From the NCBI RefSeq assembly GCF_030704205.1, contig NZ_CP131913.1, forward strand, positions 3,286,001-3,350,000: DNA of 64,000 nucleotides. The letters are read 5' to 3'. Within the stretch, counting starts at the first letter, position 1. Each line of letters begins with the position of its first letter. Below, in pieces: positions 53,643 to 63,339 of this stretch. Both the position numbers and the translations under genes were made by a program. This DNA is from Halomonas alkalicola (GTDB taxonomy: Bacteria > Pseudomonadota > Gammaproteobacteria > Pseudomonadales > Halomonadaceae). Under the pieces are notes generated by a model. The model was not told the origin of the DNA, ran no database searches, and was given only the letters and a program-made list of their open reading frames with translations.

Positions 53643-53705
53643 GCGAGGGCGCTGTGAACCCATCCCTGGGCGCTACTTTTGCCATCCATGGCAAAAGACC
53701 CTCGC
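53643..53705. repeat. REP-like three-hairpin palindromic element
   Basis: An outer stem GCGAGGG (53643-53649) pairs with CCCTCGC (53699-53705) and encloses two hairpins, CCCA-TCCC-TGGG (53659-53670) and TTTTGCCA-TCCA-TGGCAAAA (53677-53696). It resembles dispersed intergenic elements I associate with halomonads, but only one copy is visible in this window. Confidence 0.55.
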
Positions 53706-53810
53706 TTAGACTTGTCCCCGGCGCTCATCCTGCCGAGCTCACGCATTATCAGCTTTTCGCTGGCAGTCATCCTGCCGACTCGTTCCCTCATGACTTTTTT
53801 GGAGAGCCGC

Positions 53811-54542
53811 ATGGCAGAACACAGCGGGCGAGCCGATCACGCTTTTCCCCCGCCACAGCGGGAGGGACTCTACCGCGCGATTCACGAGCGCCGCGACGTG
53901 CGCGCCCAGTTCCTGCCGGATCCCGTGCCGCCCGAGGTGCTGGCCCGGCTGCTGGACGCCGCGCACCATGCGCCGTCGGTGGGCTTCATGCAGCCCTGGG
54001 ACTTCCTGGTGATCGACAGCCTGGAGGTGCGTGAGCGAGTGCATCGGCTGTTCCTGCAGGAGAACGAGCGGGGGGCGCAGCAGTTTTCCGCTGAGCGGCA
54101 GCAGGCGTACCGCCGCCTCAAGCTCGAAGGCATCCTTGAGAGTCCGCTCAACCTCTGCATCACCTGCGACCGGAGCCGTGGCGACGGCCCGGTACTGGGG
54201 CGCACCAGCATCGTCGACACGGACCTGTTCAGCACCTGCCTGGCAGTGCAGAACCTGTGGCTGGCGGCCCGCGCCGAGGGCATCGGCCTGGGCTGGGTCA
54301 GCATTCTCGATCAGCAAGAGCTGGCGACGATCCTCGACCTGCCAGAACAGGTCTACCCCTTGGCGTACCTGTGTCTGGGCTACGTCAGCGAGTTTCTGCA
54401 GCAGCCCGAGCTGGCCCGCTCCGGGTGGCGCCAGCGCCTGCCGCTCACCGAGCTGGTGCATGGCAACGGCTGGAGGCAGGCGCTGGCGGACGAGGCGCTT
54501 CACGAGGCACTGCAAGAGGTGGCCAGACCATGCCAACCCTGA
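53811..54542 (+). CDS. bluB: BluB, 5,6-dimethylbenzimidazole synthase
   Basis: Converts reduced FMN with oxygen to dimethylbenzimidazole, the lower ligand of B12. The 243-residue product has [35 protein letters not shown] and [18 protein letters not shown]. The ATG at 53811 has GGAGAG 5 bases upstream; upstream in-frame starts run through the palindromic element and are not credible. The stop overlaps cobQ by 13 bases. Confidence 0.95.
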   Translation: MAEHSGRADHAFPPPQREGLYRAIHERRDVRAQFLPDPVPPEVLARLLDAAHHAPSVGFMQPWDFLVIDSLEVRERVHRLFLQENERGAQQFSAERQQAYRRLKLEGILESPLNLCITCDRSRGDGPVLGRTSIVDTDLFSTCLAVQNLWLAARAEGIGLGWVSILDQQELATILDLPEQVYPLAYLCLGYVSEFLQQPELARSGWRQRLPLTELVHGNGWRQALADEALHEALQEVARPCQP

Positions 54543-55996
54543 TGATCCAGGGCACCACTTCGGATGCCGGCAAGAGCACGCTGGTGGCGGGGCTGTGCCG
54601 GGTGCTGGCGAGGCGCGGGGTCTCGGTGGCACCCTTCAAGCCACAGAACATGGCCCTCAACAGCGCGGTGGCCGCGGACGGCGGTGAGATCGGCCGCTCC
54701 ACGGCGCTGCAGGCGCTGGCGGCGGGTGTGGCGCCCCACAGCGACATGAACCCGGTGCTGCTCAAGCCCGAGAGCGACCGCGGCGCCCAGGTGATCCTGC
54801 GCGGCCGGGTCCACGGCCATATGGATGCCCTGGACTACCACGCCTACAAGCGCGAGGCGATGGCCACGGTGATGGCGGCCTGGGAGGCGCTGTCGGCGCG
54901 CTTTGACGTGATCATCGCCGAGGGGGCCGGCAGTCCGGCGGAGATCAACCTGCGCGAGAACGACATCGCCAACATGGGCTTCGCCGAGGCGGTGGACTGT
55001 CCGGTGGTGCTGGTGGGCGATATCGACCGCGGCGGCGTCTTCGCCCAGTTGGTGGGCACGCTCGAGCTGTTGAGCGAGAGCGAGCGGGCGCGCACCCGTG
55101 GCTTTGTCATCAACCGCTTCCGCGGCGATATCGCCCTGCTCGAGCCGGGGCTCGACTGGCTGGCCGAGCGAACCGGCAGGCCGGTCTTCGGCACGCTGCC
55201 CTACCTGCAGGGGCTGCTGCTGGACGCCGAGGACAGCCTGGGCCTCTCCGGTCGCCAGTCGGGCGAACCGGCGCTCCGGGTGGTGGTGCCGGCGCTGCCG
55301 CGCATCAGCAACCACAACGACTTCGATTCCCTGCGGCTGCATCCGCGGGTCGAGCTCAGCTTTATCGGCCCGAATCGGCTGGGGCCCGGCCGCGGGCTCC
55401 CGCCGGCCGACCTGATCATCCTGCCCGGCAGCAAGAGCACCCGAGCCGATCTCGCATGGCTCCGCGCCCAGGGCTGGGAGGACGCGATACGGCGCCATCT
55501 GCGCTACGGCGGCCGGGTGCTCGGCATCTGCGGCGGCTTCCAGATGCTAGGCGACTGGATCCACGACCTCGAGGGCCTGGAGGGACCGGTGGGCTCCAGC
55601 GAGGGGCTGGGGCTGCTCGAACTGGAGACGCACATGCTGCCCGGCAAGCGGCTGCGCAACGTCGGCGGGCGCCTGCTGCCCGAGGGCGTGCCGGTCGTCG
55701 GCTACGAGATCCACCAGGGGGTCAGCGAGGGCCCGGCGCTGGCGCGGCCCTTCTGCGAGCTGGAAGGCCGGCCCGAGGGCGCCGTGAGCGAGGATGGCCG
55801 GGTGATGGGCAGCTACCTGCACGGGCTATTCGATAGTGCCGAGGCGTGTGCGGCGCTGCTCGCCCGCTGCGGCCTTGCGGAGGAGGGCGCCGCTGTCGAC
55901 CTGGCCGCCCATCGGGAGGCGGAGCTGGATCGCCTGGCCGACGCCCTGGAGCAACACCTCGATATCGCCGCCATCGAGCGGCTGCTGGATCTCTGA
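54530..55996 (+). CDS. cobQ: CobQ, adenosylcobyric acid synthase
   Basis: Performs four glutamine-dependent amidations giving adenosylcobyric acid. The 488-residue product has [20 protein letters not shown] at the N-terminus, [23 protein letters not shown] and a C-terminal glutaminase domain with C334 in [11 protein letters not shown] and SYLHGLFDS. It is the last gene of the cobalamin island. Confidence 0.97.
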   Translation: MPTLMIQGTTSDAGKSTLVAGLCRVLARRGVSVAPFKPQNMALNSAVAADGGEIGRSTALQALAAGVAPHSDMNPVLLKPESDRGAQVILRGRVHGHMDALDYHAYKREAMATVMAAWEALSARFDVIIAEGAGSPAEINLRENDIANMGFAEAVDCPVVLVGDIDRGGVFAQLVGTLELLSESERARTRGFVINRFRGDIALLEPGLDWLAERTGRPVFGTLPYLQGLLLDAEDSLGLSGRQSGEPALRVVVPALPRISNHNDFDSLRLHPRVELSFIGPNRLGPGRGLPPADLIILPGSKSTRADLAWLRAQGWEDAIRRHLRYGGRVLGICGGFQMLGDWIHDLEGLEGPVGSSEGLGLLELETHMLPGKRLRNVGGRLLPEGVPVVGYEIHQGVSEGPALARPFCELEGRPEGAVSEDGRVMGSYLHGLFDSAEACAALLARCGLAEEGAAVDLAAHREAELDRLADALEQHLDIAAIERLLDL

Positions 55997-56012
55997 CGGC
56001 TCAGCTGCCGTC
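55995..56012. terminator. Short hairpin between convergent cobQ and the RpiR-type gene
   Basis: GACGGC pairs with GCCGTC around a 6-base loop. There is no T tract and the stem is short, so termination here is uncertain. Confidence 0.35.
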
Positions 56013-56037
56013 TGATCTGGCCCCGGTCGACACCTGC

Positions 56038-56961
56038 CTATTCCTGCTCCACATAGGCGCCCATGGCGCGCATCCGCGACTCGAAGCTCGCCACGTTGTC
56101 GACCAGGTCGTCGGGGCCGAAGGCCACGCACTCCGCCAGCAGCACCTCGATCAAGGTGATCGCCGAGAGGATCGACGGGAAGAAGTGCGGGGTGGCATTG
56201 GCCACCGGGAAGGTGATGGTGGCCCCCGGCACCAGCGGCGAGCGCATGGTGTCGGTGACCACGATGGCGTCGACCCCCGCTGCCCGGGTGATCTCCAGCG
56301 CCCGCATGGTCTCGGCGCAGTAGGGCTCGAAGCCGAAGGCCACCACCACGTCCCCCTCGCCGAAGGGAGCGAGCTCGGTCAAGAGCCCCCCCTCCTGGCC
56401 GCGGATCAGCTGGATATTGGGCATGGCGATGCGCCCCACGTAGGCGAAGTGGTAGGCGCAGGCGAAGGTGTCCCGAAACCCCACCACGGCGATCTTCTCC
56501 GCGGCCAGAAGACGCCTGGCCGCCTCGCGCACCCGCTGCTGGTTGTCGGCGGTGAACAGCCGGCCGATATTGTCGAAGGCGGCGTCGCCCACGTCGAGAA
56601 ACACCTGGTCGTCGGTCTGGCTGGCCAGGCTGCGCAGCTGGCTGGCCCCCCCGGAGAGCTCCACGGGGCCGGCCTGCACCGCCGATTGGAACACCTCCCG
56701 GAACTGCTCATAGCTCTCGAAGCCCAGCCGCTTGGCCAGGCGCACCAGGGTCGAGGCGGTCACCTCGGCGGCGGTGGCGGACTTGCGTATCGACTGGAAG
56801 GCGATCTCCACCGGATGCTCCAGCACGTAGCCGGCGGCCAGCTTGAGCTGGGGGCTGAGCTCCGGATAGGCCTCGGCGAGCTGCCGATTCACCGCGTCCA
56901 GGCGGGCGGGGCCGCTGTCCGTATCCGGCGCCGAGTCGGCGCGTGGATCCTGTTCCAGCAC
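56038..56961 (-). CDS. MurR/RpiR family transcriptional regulator
   Basis: A 307-residue regulator with an N-terminal helix-turn-helix of the RpiR type (AAEVTASTLVRLAKRLGFES) and a C-terminal SIS domain (VREAARRLLAAEKIAVVGFR, GDVVVAFGFEP). Many RpiR proteins bind sugar phosphates, but others sense other metabolites. It is divergent from an acyl-CoA operon, so it probably controls those genes. The start is GTG at 56961, with AGGAG 6 bases upstream; an earlier in-frame GTG would add 23 residues without such a site. Confidence 0.87.
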   Translation of the reverse strand: MLEQDPRADSAPDTDSGPARLDAVNRQLAEAYPELSPQLKLAAGYVLEHPVEIAFQSIRKSATAAEVTASTLVRLAKRLGFESYEQFREVFQSAVQAGPVELSGGASQLRSLASQTDDQVFLDVGDAAFDNIGRLFTADNQQRVREAARRLLAAEKIAVVGFRDTFACAYHFAYVGRIAMPNIQLIRGQEGGLLTELAPFGEGDVVVAFGFEPYCAETMRALEITRAAGVDAIVVTDTMRSPLVPGATITFPVANATPHFFPSILSAITLIEVLLAECVAFGPDDLVDNVASFESRMRAMGAYVEQE

Positions 56962-57035
56962 GGTCGTCTCCTGGGTTGGGGTGGTGCAGAGGCGCCATTG
57001 TACCCGATGGGCGGCATCACGAAATGACACAAACG

Positions 57036-57049
57036 TTTCCTGATGGAAA
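57036..57049. promoter_or_regulatory. Palindromic operator between the RpiR-type gene and the acyl-CoA operon
   Basis: TTTCC-TGAT-GGAAA is a perfect inverted repeat like known RpiR-family sites. A related half-site, GTTTGTTTCC, lies at about 57141-57150. Confidence 0.5.
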
Positions 57050-57068
57050 ATATCGTGACACGCACGTG

Positions 57069-57097
57069 TTGACCGGCATCAGACCTTTGGCTAGGAT
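57069..57097 (+). promoter_or_regulatory. Promoter of the acyl-CoA operon
   Basis: TTGACC, a 17-base spacer and TAGGAT. The palindrome at 57036 is just upstream. Confidence 0.65.
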
Positions 57098-57215
57098 GCG
57101 CGGCAGAACAGGTGTGCTGAAGATCGGTAGATAATGGCACGTTTGTTTCCTTGGCGATGAACCATCGCCGCTGATTATCGAAGTCGTTTGCCAAGCCCAG
57201 AGAGTGCCGCCCCCC

Positions 57216-58007
57216 ATGAGCCAAGCCGAGTACGAGACCCTGATCCTTCGCCGCCACGGTCAGGTCCAGGAGATCCGCTTCAACCGCCCCCATCGCCTCA
57301 ACGCCGTCACCGAGACGCTCTACGCCGAGCTCAACGACGCCCTGACCCGCGCCGAGGCGGACGGTGAGGTGCGCGTGGTGGTGCTGACCGGCGAGGGGCG
57401 CGCCTTCTGCGTGGGCGCCGACCTCAAGGAGCACAAGGAGGGGCGCACCGCCTTCGACCGCCGCCAGTACCTGCAGGGGGAGCAGATCGTCTGCAAGCGC
57501 CTGATGCAGATGCAGACGCCGGTGATTGCCGCGGTGAACGGCTTTGCCCTGGGTGCCGGTGCCGAGCTCGCCATCGCCGCGGACTTCCTGCTGATGGCCG
57601 ACAGCGCCCAGATCGGCCTGCCGGAGGTCTCCATCGGCAACTTCCTGGGCGGCGGCGTGACCTGGCTGCTGCCGCGCCTGGTGGGCCTGGCCAAGGCCCG
57701 CGAGCTGGTCTTCCTGGGTGAGCGCATCAATGGCGCCGAGGCCGTGCGCATCGGCCTCGCCAACCGTCACTACCCCGACGAGGGCTTCCTTGACGCCGCC
57801 CTGGCCTTCGCCGAGCGGGTCGCCAGCAAGGCGCCATTCTCCATGGCGCTGGCCAAGGAGCAGCTCACCTTCTCCGGCGAGCGCACCCTGGACGCCTGCC
57901 TGGCCGCCGAGCTCGAGGGGATGACCTTCGTCGGTACCACCCGGGACTGGCAGGAGGGCGTCGACGCCTTCGCCGAGAAGCGTGCCCCGCGCTTCCAGGG
58001 CAAGTAG
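57216..58007 (+). CDS. Enoyl-CoA hydratase/isomerase family protein (first copy)
   Basis: A 263-residue crotonase-fold enzyme. The oxyanion-hole stretches are FCVGADLKEHKEG and NGFALGAGAELAIAADF, and the second conserved glutamate region is GLPEVSIGNFLGGGVTWLLPR. The substrate cannot be fixed by sequence alone. It opens an operon with an acyl-CoA synthetase and a second crotonase and is divergent from the RpiR-type regulator. The ATG at 57216 is chosen over an in-frame start 12 bases upstream. Confidence 0.88.
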   Translation: MSQAEYETLILRRHGQVQEIRFNRPHRLNAVTETLYAELNDALTRAEADGEVRVVVLTGEGRAFCVGADLKEHKEGRTAFDRRQYLQGEQIVCKRLMQMQTPVIAAVNGFALGAGAELAIAADFLLMADSAQIGLPEVSIGNFLGGGVTWLLPRLVGLAKARELVFLGERINGAEAVRIGLANRHYPDEGFLDAALAFAERVASKAPFSMALAKEQLTFSGERTLDACLAAELEGMTFVGTTRDWQEGVDAFAEKRAPRFQGK

Positions 58008-58126
58008 GGCCGACTCCCCCGACTCCCAGTGAATCGCCCGGCCGCGGCCGGGCCTGAACCACGCGTCATCGCGCACTCTCTACCGCCCACTCTTCATCGC
58101 CCCCAGAGGGCAAGGTCAGCCAGTAC

Positions 58127-60325
58127 ATGAATCCCATCGAAGGACATCTCCCCACCCGCAGCCCGCTCCACGACATCCTGGCCCCCGGCGGCATCGCCGT
58201 GGTGGGCGCCTCCGCCGACCCCACCAAGCGGGGCTACAAGGCGATGGTCGGCCTGATCAAGGATGGCTACCGGGGCGAGATCTACCCGGTCAACCCCAAG
58301 GCGGACATGATCCTCGGGGTCAAGGCCTGGCCCTCGGTCACCGCCATCCCCGGCAATCCGGCGCTGGCGCTGATCTGTACCCCGGCGGCCACGGTGCCGG
58401 GGCTGATTGCCGAGTGCGGGCGCCGCGGCATCAAGGGGGCGGTGATACTCGCCAGCGGCTTCGCCGAGATCGGTGAGGAGGGGGCGGCACTCGAGCGCGA
58501 GATGATGGAGAAGGCCCGCGCCCACGGCGTGCGCATCATCGGCCCCAACACCTCGGGCCTCTTCAACCTGCACCACAGGATCAACCTGCTCTCCCTGGAC
58601 AACGTCAAGCCCGGCGGCGTGGGTATCATCTCCCAGTCCGGCAACATGCTGCTGTCGCTGGCACTCGAGGCCCAGTACAACGGCAACGTGGGCTTCTCCA
58701 CCTACGTGGGCCCCGGCAACCAGAGCGACATCGGCTTCAACGACTACCTGCGCTACCTGGGCGAGGACGAGAACACCCGGGTGGCGACGCTCTACGTGGA
58801 GGGCTTCCGCGACGGGCGCAAGTTCCTCGACGTGGCGCGAGAGGTGACCGCCATGAAGCCGGTGGTGGTCTACAAGTCCGGCTCCACCGAGGCGGGCCAG
58901 AAGGCGGCCAGCTCCCACACCGGGGCGCTGGCCGGCAGCTATGCCATGACCGTGGATCTGCTCAAGCAGGCCGGGGTCAGCGTGGTGCAGCACTCCGATG
59001 AGATCCTGCCGGTGGCCGAGGGGCTGGGCCTCTTGCAGAAGGCGCGTGGCAAGCGGGTGGCGGTGATCTCCGACGGCGGCGGCCAGGCGACCATCGCCTC
59101 CGACCGCCTGGCCGAGGCGGGCCTCGAGCTCGCCGAGCTCTCCGAGTCGACCCGCCAGCAGCTGCGCGACGTGCTCTTCCCCCAGGCCTCCACCGTCAAC
59201 CCGGTGGACGTGGCCGGTTCCACCGACGCCAATCCGTCGCTCTTGGCCACCTGCATGGAGATCGTCGCCGCCGACGACAACGTCGACAGCGTCTTCCTGG
59301 TGGGCATGTTCGGCGGCTACAGCATCCGCTTCGCGGAATCGCTGCTGGGCGACGAGATGCGCGGCGCCGAGGCGATGGTGGACCTCTCCAAGTCGACCAC
59401 CAAGCCGCTGGTGATCTACAGCCTCTATACCCCCATCAAGCCGCCGGCGCTGCGCCGTCTGCACGAGGCGGGCCTGCCCATCTACGCCTCCATCGAGCAT
59501 GCGGTGCGGGTGCTGGCGGCCCTGGGCGAGCGTGGCCAGTACCTGGCCCAGGTGGAGCGTCAGAGCCGCGAGCGCAGCGTCGAGCCGGTCCCCGAGCTCA
59601 CCGCGCTGTTCCGTGAGGCCCAGGCCGATGGCCGCGACCTCTTCGAGTACGAGGCCAAGCGGCTGCTGCGCGACCACGGCATCGAGGTCCCCCTGGAGCT
59701 GGTGGTCAGAAACGAGGCGGAGCTGGCGGAGGCCGCAGGGCAGTTCGGCGAGACGCCCCTGGCCATGAAGGTGGTCTCGAAGGACATCCTGCACAAGTCC
59801 GACGCCGGCGGGGTGAAGCTCAACGTGGTGGGCGAGGCCGCCATGCGCGAGGCCCGTGACGCGATTCTCGCGTCCTGCCTGGCCTATGACGCCGATGCGG
59901 AGATCGAGGGCATCCTGGTCACGCCCATGGCGAAGAAGGGCGTCGAGGTGATCCTCGGGGTGATCCGCGATCCCATCTTCGGCCCGGTGCTGATGTTCGG
60001 GCTCGGCGGCATCTTCGTGGAGATCCTCGAGGACGTGGCCTTCCGCGCCATTCCGCTGTCGCGACGAGACGCCGAGGAGATGGTGGATCAGATCAAGGCC
60101 AGGAAGATCCTCGACGGCGTGCGCGGCGAGAAGGCGGTGGACAAGGCGGCCCTGGTCGATCTGCTGCTCAAGGTGTCGCGCATCGTCGAGGCCTATCCGG
60201 AGCTCTCCGAGCTCGACCTCAACCCGGTGATCGTCAACGCCGACGGCTATGCCGTGGTGGACGCGCGGGTTATCGTGGAACGCGGACATTCAGACAACAC
60301 GTCAGCCGACAAGGAAGCCCATTGA
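58127..60325 (+). CDS. ADP-forming acyl-CoA synthetase (acetate-CoA ligase family)
   Basis: A 732-residue single-chain enzyme: CoA-binding domain (IAVVGASADPTKRG), CoA ligase domains with the phosphorylated histidine in ASSHTGALAGS, and a C-terminal ATP-grasp domain (KVVSKDILHKSDAGGVKLNV, PIFGPVLMFGLGGIFVEIL). It forms acyl-CoA from acid, CoA and ATP with ADP release. With two crotonases beside it, it probably activates an acid that is then hydrated. The acid could be a hydroxycinnamate, a carnitine-like compound or something else. The stop overlaps the start of the next gene by one base. Confidence 0.9.
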   Translation: MNPIEGHLPTRSPLHDILAPGGIAVVGASADPTKRGYKAMVGLIKDGYRGEIYPVNPKADMILGVKAWPSVTAIPGNPALALICTPAATVPGLIAECGRRGIKGAVILASGFAEIGEEGAALEREMMEKARAHGVRIIGPNTSGLFNLHHRINLLSLDNVKPGGVGIISQSGNMLLSLALEAQYNGNVGFSTYVGPGNQSDIGFNDYLRYLGEDENTRVATLYVEGFRDGRKFLDVAREVTAMKPVVVYKSGSTEAGQKAASSHTGALAGSYAMTVDLLKQAGVSVVQHSDEILPVAEGLGLLQKARGKRVAVISDGGGQATIASDRLAEAGLELAELSESTRQQLRDVLFPQASTVNPVDVAGSTDANPSLLATCMEIVAADDNVDSVFLVGMFGGYSIRFAESLLGDEMRGAEAMVDLSKSTTKPLVIYSLYTPIKPPALRRLHEAGLPIYASIEHAVRVLAALGERGQYLAQVERQSRERSVEPVPELTALFREAQADGRDLFEYEAKRLLRDHGIEVPLELVVRNEAELAEAAGQFGETPLAMKVVSKDILHKSDAGGVKLNVVGEAAMREARDAILASCLAYDADAEIEGILVTPMAKKGVEVILGVIRDPIFGPVLMFGLGGIFVEILEDVAFRAIPLSRRDAEEMVDQIKARKILDGVRGEKAVDKAALVDLLLKVSRIVEAYPELSELDLNPVIVNADGYAVVDARVIVERGHSDNTSADKEAH

Positions 60326-61146
60326 TGAGCCAGACGACCCCGCCCAGCCTGCCCCGGCTCACCGACGCCCGCCTGACCCTCGAGGGTCGGGTGGCCACCC
60401 TGACCCTGGCGCGCCACGACGTGCGTAACGCCCTGACCGGCACCGCCCTGGTCGAGGACATCGTCGCCGTGGCCCAGTGGGTCAACGCCTGCGACGCCGT
60501 CTCGGTGCTGGTGATCACCGGTGAGGGCAGCGCCTTCTCCGCCGGCGGCAACGTCAAGGACATGGCCAACCGCGGCGGCGACTTCGCCGGTGACGTGGCC
60601 GAGGTCTCGGCCCGCTACCGCCGCGGTATCCAGCGCATCCCGCTGGCGCTGGCCGAGGTGGAGGTGCCGATCATCGCCGCAGTCAACGGCCCGGCCATCG
60701 GCCATCGCGCCGGCTTCGACCTGGCCAACATGGCCGATATCCGCATTGCCTCGAAGAAGGCGAAGTTCGGCGAGACCTTCCTCAACCTGGGGATCATCCC
60801 CGGCGACGGCGGCGCCTGGTTCATGCAGCGCCTGATCGGCTACCAGCGCGCCTTCGAGCTGACTCTCACCGGCCGGGTGATCGACGCCGAAGAGGCGAAG
60901 GCCTACGGCATCGTGCTCGATGTCTGTGAGCCCGAGGCGCTGATGGCGACGGCGGGCGAACTCGCCGCCCGCATCGCCGCCCAGCCCCCGAAGGCCACCC
61001 GCCTTACCAAGCGGCTGATGAAGATGGCCCAGCGTACCGAACTCAAGGACTTCCTCGATCTCTGCGCGGTCTTCCAGGGCATGTGCCACAACGAGCCCGA
61101 GCACCTGGAGGCGGTCAACGCCATGCTGGAGAAGATAGCGAAATAG
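60325..61146 (+). CDS. Enoyl-CoA hydratase/isomerase family protein (second copy)
   Basis: A 273-residue crotonase-fold enzyme whose start overlaps the stop of the synthetase gene. Oxyanion-hole stretches are FSAGGNVKDMANRGG and NGPAIGHRAGFDLANMADIR, followed by GETFLNLGIIPGDGG. The alanine/glycine pattern differs from the first crotonase (HRAG in place of GAGAE), so the two are unlikely to share a substrate. A terminator follows. Confidence 0.88.
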   Translation: MSQTTPPSLPRLTDARLTLEGRVATLTLARHDVRNALTGTALVEDIVAVAQWVNACDAVSVLVITGEGSAFSAGGNVKDMANRGGDFAGDVAEVSARYRRGIQRIPLALAEVEVPIIAAVNGPAIGHRAGFDLANMADIRIASKKAKFGETFLNLGIIPGDGGAWFMQRLIGYQRAFELTLTGRVIDAEEAKAYGIVLDVCEPEALMATAGELAARIAAQPPKATRLTKRLMKMAQRTELKDFLDLCAVFQGMCHNEPEHLEAVNAMLEKIAK

Positions 61147-61191
61147 CGCCTCTCGCAGCAGGCCGTGAGGCCTGGATTCGAGTCTACAGCC

Positions 61192-61211
61192 CGCCCGGCT
61201 TCGGCCGGGCG
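61192..61211 (+). terminator. Hairpin with UUCG tetraloop after the acyl-CoA operon
   Basis: A perfect 8-bp stem (CGCCCGGC / GCCGGGCG) closed by TTCG, a very stable loop in RNA, followed by a moderately T-rich stretch (TCGTCGTGT). Confidence 0.65.
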
Positions 61212-61318
61212 TCGTCGTGTCGGAGGGGTAACGGTCGGTTTCCGTGCAGAAAAGACTTGTCGGCAGGCGGCCCGGCTGGCGATGCTGAAGGCCTGATCTC
61301 TCACAGGGAAGTGACGCC

Positions 61319-63259
61319 ATGGCCGACAGCACCCTGGTCTTCATCGTCCTCGGGCTGACCCTTGCCGCCTTCGTCTGGGGGCGCTTTCGCTACGACCTGG
61401 TGGCGCTCGCCGCGCTGCTTGGCTCGGTGATACTGGGCCTGGTGCCCGGCGAGGAGGCCTTCCTCGGCTTCGGTCACCCCGCGGTGATCACCGTGGCGGC
61501 GGTGCTGGTGCTCAGCCGCGGCTTCGAGCGCTCCGGGGTGGTGGACGTCATCGCCGAGCAGGTGCTCCGGGTGGGCGAGCGGCTCTTCCTGCAGCTGCTG
61601 GTGCTCACCGGCACCGTGGTGGTGCTCTCCGGCATCATGAACAATGTCGGCGCCCTGGCGCTGCTGCTGCCGGTGGCCATGCGCCTGGCCGGGGAGCACG
61701 ACGCCTCGCCGTCGATCCTGCTGATGCCGCTGGCCTTCGGCTCCCTGCTGGGGGGGCTGACCACCCTGATCGGCACCCCGCCCAACATCATTATCGCCAG
61801 CTACCGCGGCTCGGTCACCGGCGAGAACTTTGGCATGTTCTCCTTCTTCCCTGTCGGCGCCGCGGTGGCCCTGGCGGGGCTCGCCTTTATCGTGCTGCTG
61901 GGCTGGCGCCTGACCCCGAAGCGGGCCGGCAAGGCCTCCACCGAGGCGATGTTCGATACTGCCAACTACCTGGTGGAGCTGCGCGTCGGGGAGGAGTCGA
62001 AGGCCAACGGTCTGACCCTGCGCGAGCTGCAGCAGGAGCTGGAGGAGACCATCCCGGTGCTTGCCGTGGTGCGCGACGAGACGCGCCGCGCCGGCCACGC
62101 CTTCTTCGGCACCCTCCGAGAGGGGGACATCCTGCTGATGGAGGCGGGCCCCGAGGAGATGAAGCTGCTGGAGGACAAGGCGGGGCTGCGCCTGGGCAAG
62201 GACGCCGAGGATGAGGAGAAGGCGGCCGAGGAGCAGGAAACCAAGGAGCAGCGGGAAGCAGAGACGGGCAGGGCAGCAGAGAGCGACAGCGAGCGCTCGC
62301 CGCAGGAGAAACTCGAGGAGCAGGAGCGCGCAAGGAAGGAGGCGACAAAGGAGAAGCAGGAGAAAAAAGAGAAGCAGGAAGAGAAGAGCGGCGTGGATAC
62401 TGAGGGCCTGCAGCTGGTGGAGGCGGTGGTGCGCAACGACTCCATGATGGTCAACCGCACGGTCACCCAGCTGCGCTTGCACAACCAGTTCGGCCTGCAC
62501 CTGGTCGCAGTGGCCCGGGACGGCGGGCGCCTCAAGCAGCGCCTGCGGGAGGTCCGCTTTCGCCCCGGCGATGTACTGCTGCTGCAGGGGGGCGAAAGCG
62601 AACTCGCCGAGAGCCTGGCCACCCTGGGCTGCCTGCCGCTCGCCAGCCGCAACCTGACCCTCGGCCAGCCGCGCATGCTGCTCGCCTCCATTGCCATCTT
62701 CGCTGCCGCCATCCTGGCGATGATCTTCGACCTGCTGCCGGCCGCGGTGGCGCTCTCCCTGGCGGCCCTGGTGACGCTGCTGGTCGGGGTGCTACCCCTG
62801 CGCGAGGGCTACCAGGCCATCGACGGCCCGGTGATCGTGCTGCTCGGCGCCATGATCCCGGTGGGCGAGGCCCTGGAGACCAGCGGCGGGGCGGCGCTGA
62901 TCGCCGAGGCGATGCTCGCCTGGGGCAGCGAGTGGCCGGTGGTCGTCACCCTGGTGGGGCTCTTCCTGCTCTCCATGGTGCTCTCCAATGTCGTCAACAA
63001 CGCCGCGGCGGCGCTGCTGATGGCGCCCATCGCGGCGAGCCTGGCCAGTGGCTTCGGCGCCTCGGTGGACCCCTTCCTGATGGCGGTGGCGGTGAGCGCC
63101 TCCTGCGCCTTCCTGACGCCCATCGGCCACCAGTCCAATACCCTGGTGATGGGCCCAGGGGGCTACCGCTTCGGCGACTACTGGCGGCTGGGGCTGGCGC
63201 TCTCCCTGGTGGTGCTGGCGGTGGCCATTCCCATGATTCTGCTGGTCTGGCCGCTATAG
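61319..63259 (+). CDS. SLC13 family permease with TrkA-C (RCK_C) domains
   Basis: A 646-residue inner-membrane transporter of the divalent anion:sodium symporter class. The N-terminal helices include SGIMNNVGALALLLPVAM and LGGLTTLIGTPPNIIIASY, the C-terminal helices repeat the pattern (SNVVNNAAAALLMAPIA), and between them are two RCK_C domains. An unusual Glu/Lys/Gln-rich segment of about 64 residues (295-358) separates the RCK_C domains. Substrate is not determined; sulfate, phosphate or dicarboxylates are options. It stands alone. Confidence 0.9.
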   Translation: MADSTLVFIVLGLTLAAFVWGRFRYDLVALAALLGSVILGLVPGEEAFLGFGHPAVITVAAVLVLSRGFERSGVVDVIAEQVLRVGERLFLQLLVLTGTVVVLSGIMNNVGALALLLPVAMRLAGEHDASPSILLMPLAFGSLLGGLTTLIGTPPNIIIASYRGSVTGENFGMFSFFPVGAAVALAGLAFIVLLGWRLTPKRAGKASTEAMFDTANYLVELRVGEESKANGLTLRELQQELEETIPVLAVVRDETRRAGHAFFGTLREGDILLMEAGPEEMKLLEDKAGLRLGKDAEDEEKAAEEQETKEQREAETGRAAESDSERSPQEKLEEQERARKEATKEKQEKKEKQEEKSGVDTEGLQLVEAVVRNDSMMVNRTVTQLRLHNQFGLHLVAVARDGGRLKQRLREVRFRPGDVLLLQGGESELAESLATLGCLPLASRNLTLGQPRMLLASIAIFAAAILAMIFDLLPAAVALSLAALVTLLVGVLPLREGYQAIDGPVIVLLGAMIPVGEALETSGGAALIAEAMLAWGSEWPVVVTLVGLFLLSMVLSNVVNNAAAALLMAPIAASLASGFGASVDPFLMAVAVSASCAFLTPIGHQSNTLVMGPGGYRFGDYWRLGLALSLVVLAVAIPMILLVWPL

Positions 63260-63264
63260 ACGAA

Positions 63265-63289
63265 ACGCCCCGGCACAGGGCCGGGGCGT
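63265..63289. terminator. Bidirectional terminator between the permease gene and fadE
   Basis: A perfect 10-bp stem (ACGCCCCGGC and complement) with a 5-base loop, followed on the minus strand by TTTCGTCT. Confidence 0.7.
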
Positions 63290-63339
63290 GGGTGTGGCGA
63301 AAGGGTGAGAGCCTTCAGCCGGGGTAAGGATGAAAGCCG

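Noticed and set aside
53593..53810. A small protein gene or an extended bluB N-terminus in the gap before bluB.
   Set aside because: The open frame runs through the palindromic element, has no ribosome-binding site, and gives residues unlike BluB. The ATG at 53811 has a good site.
58036..58053. A terminator between the first crotonase and the acyl-CoA synthetase.
   Set aside because: The 8-bp GC hairpin has a 2-base loop and no T tract, and the genes form a sensible operon. It may be an mRNA-stability hairpin at most.
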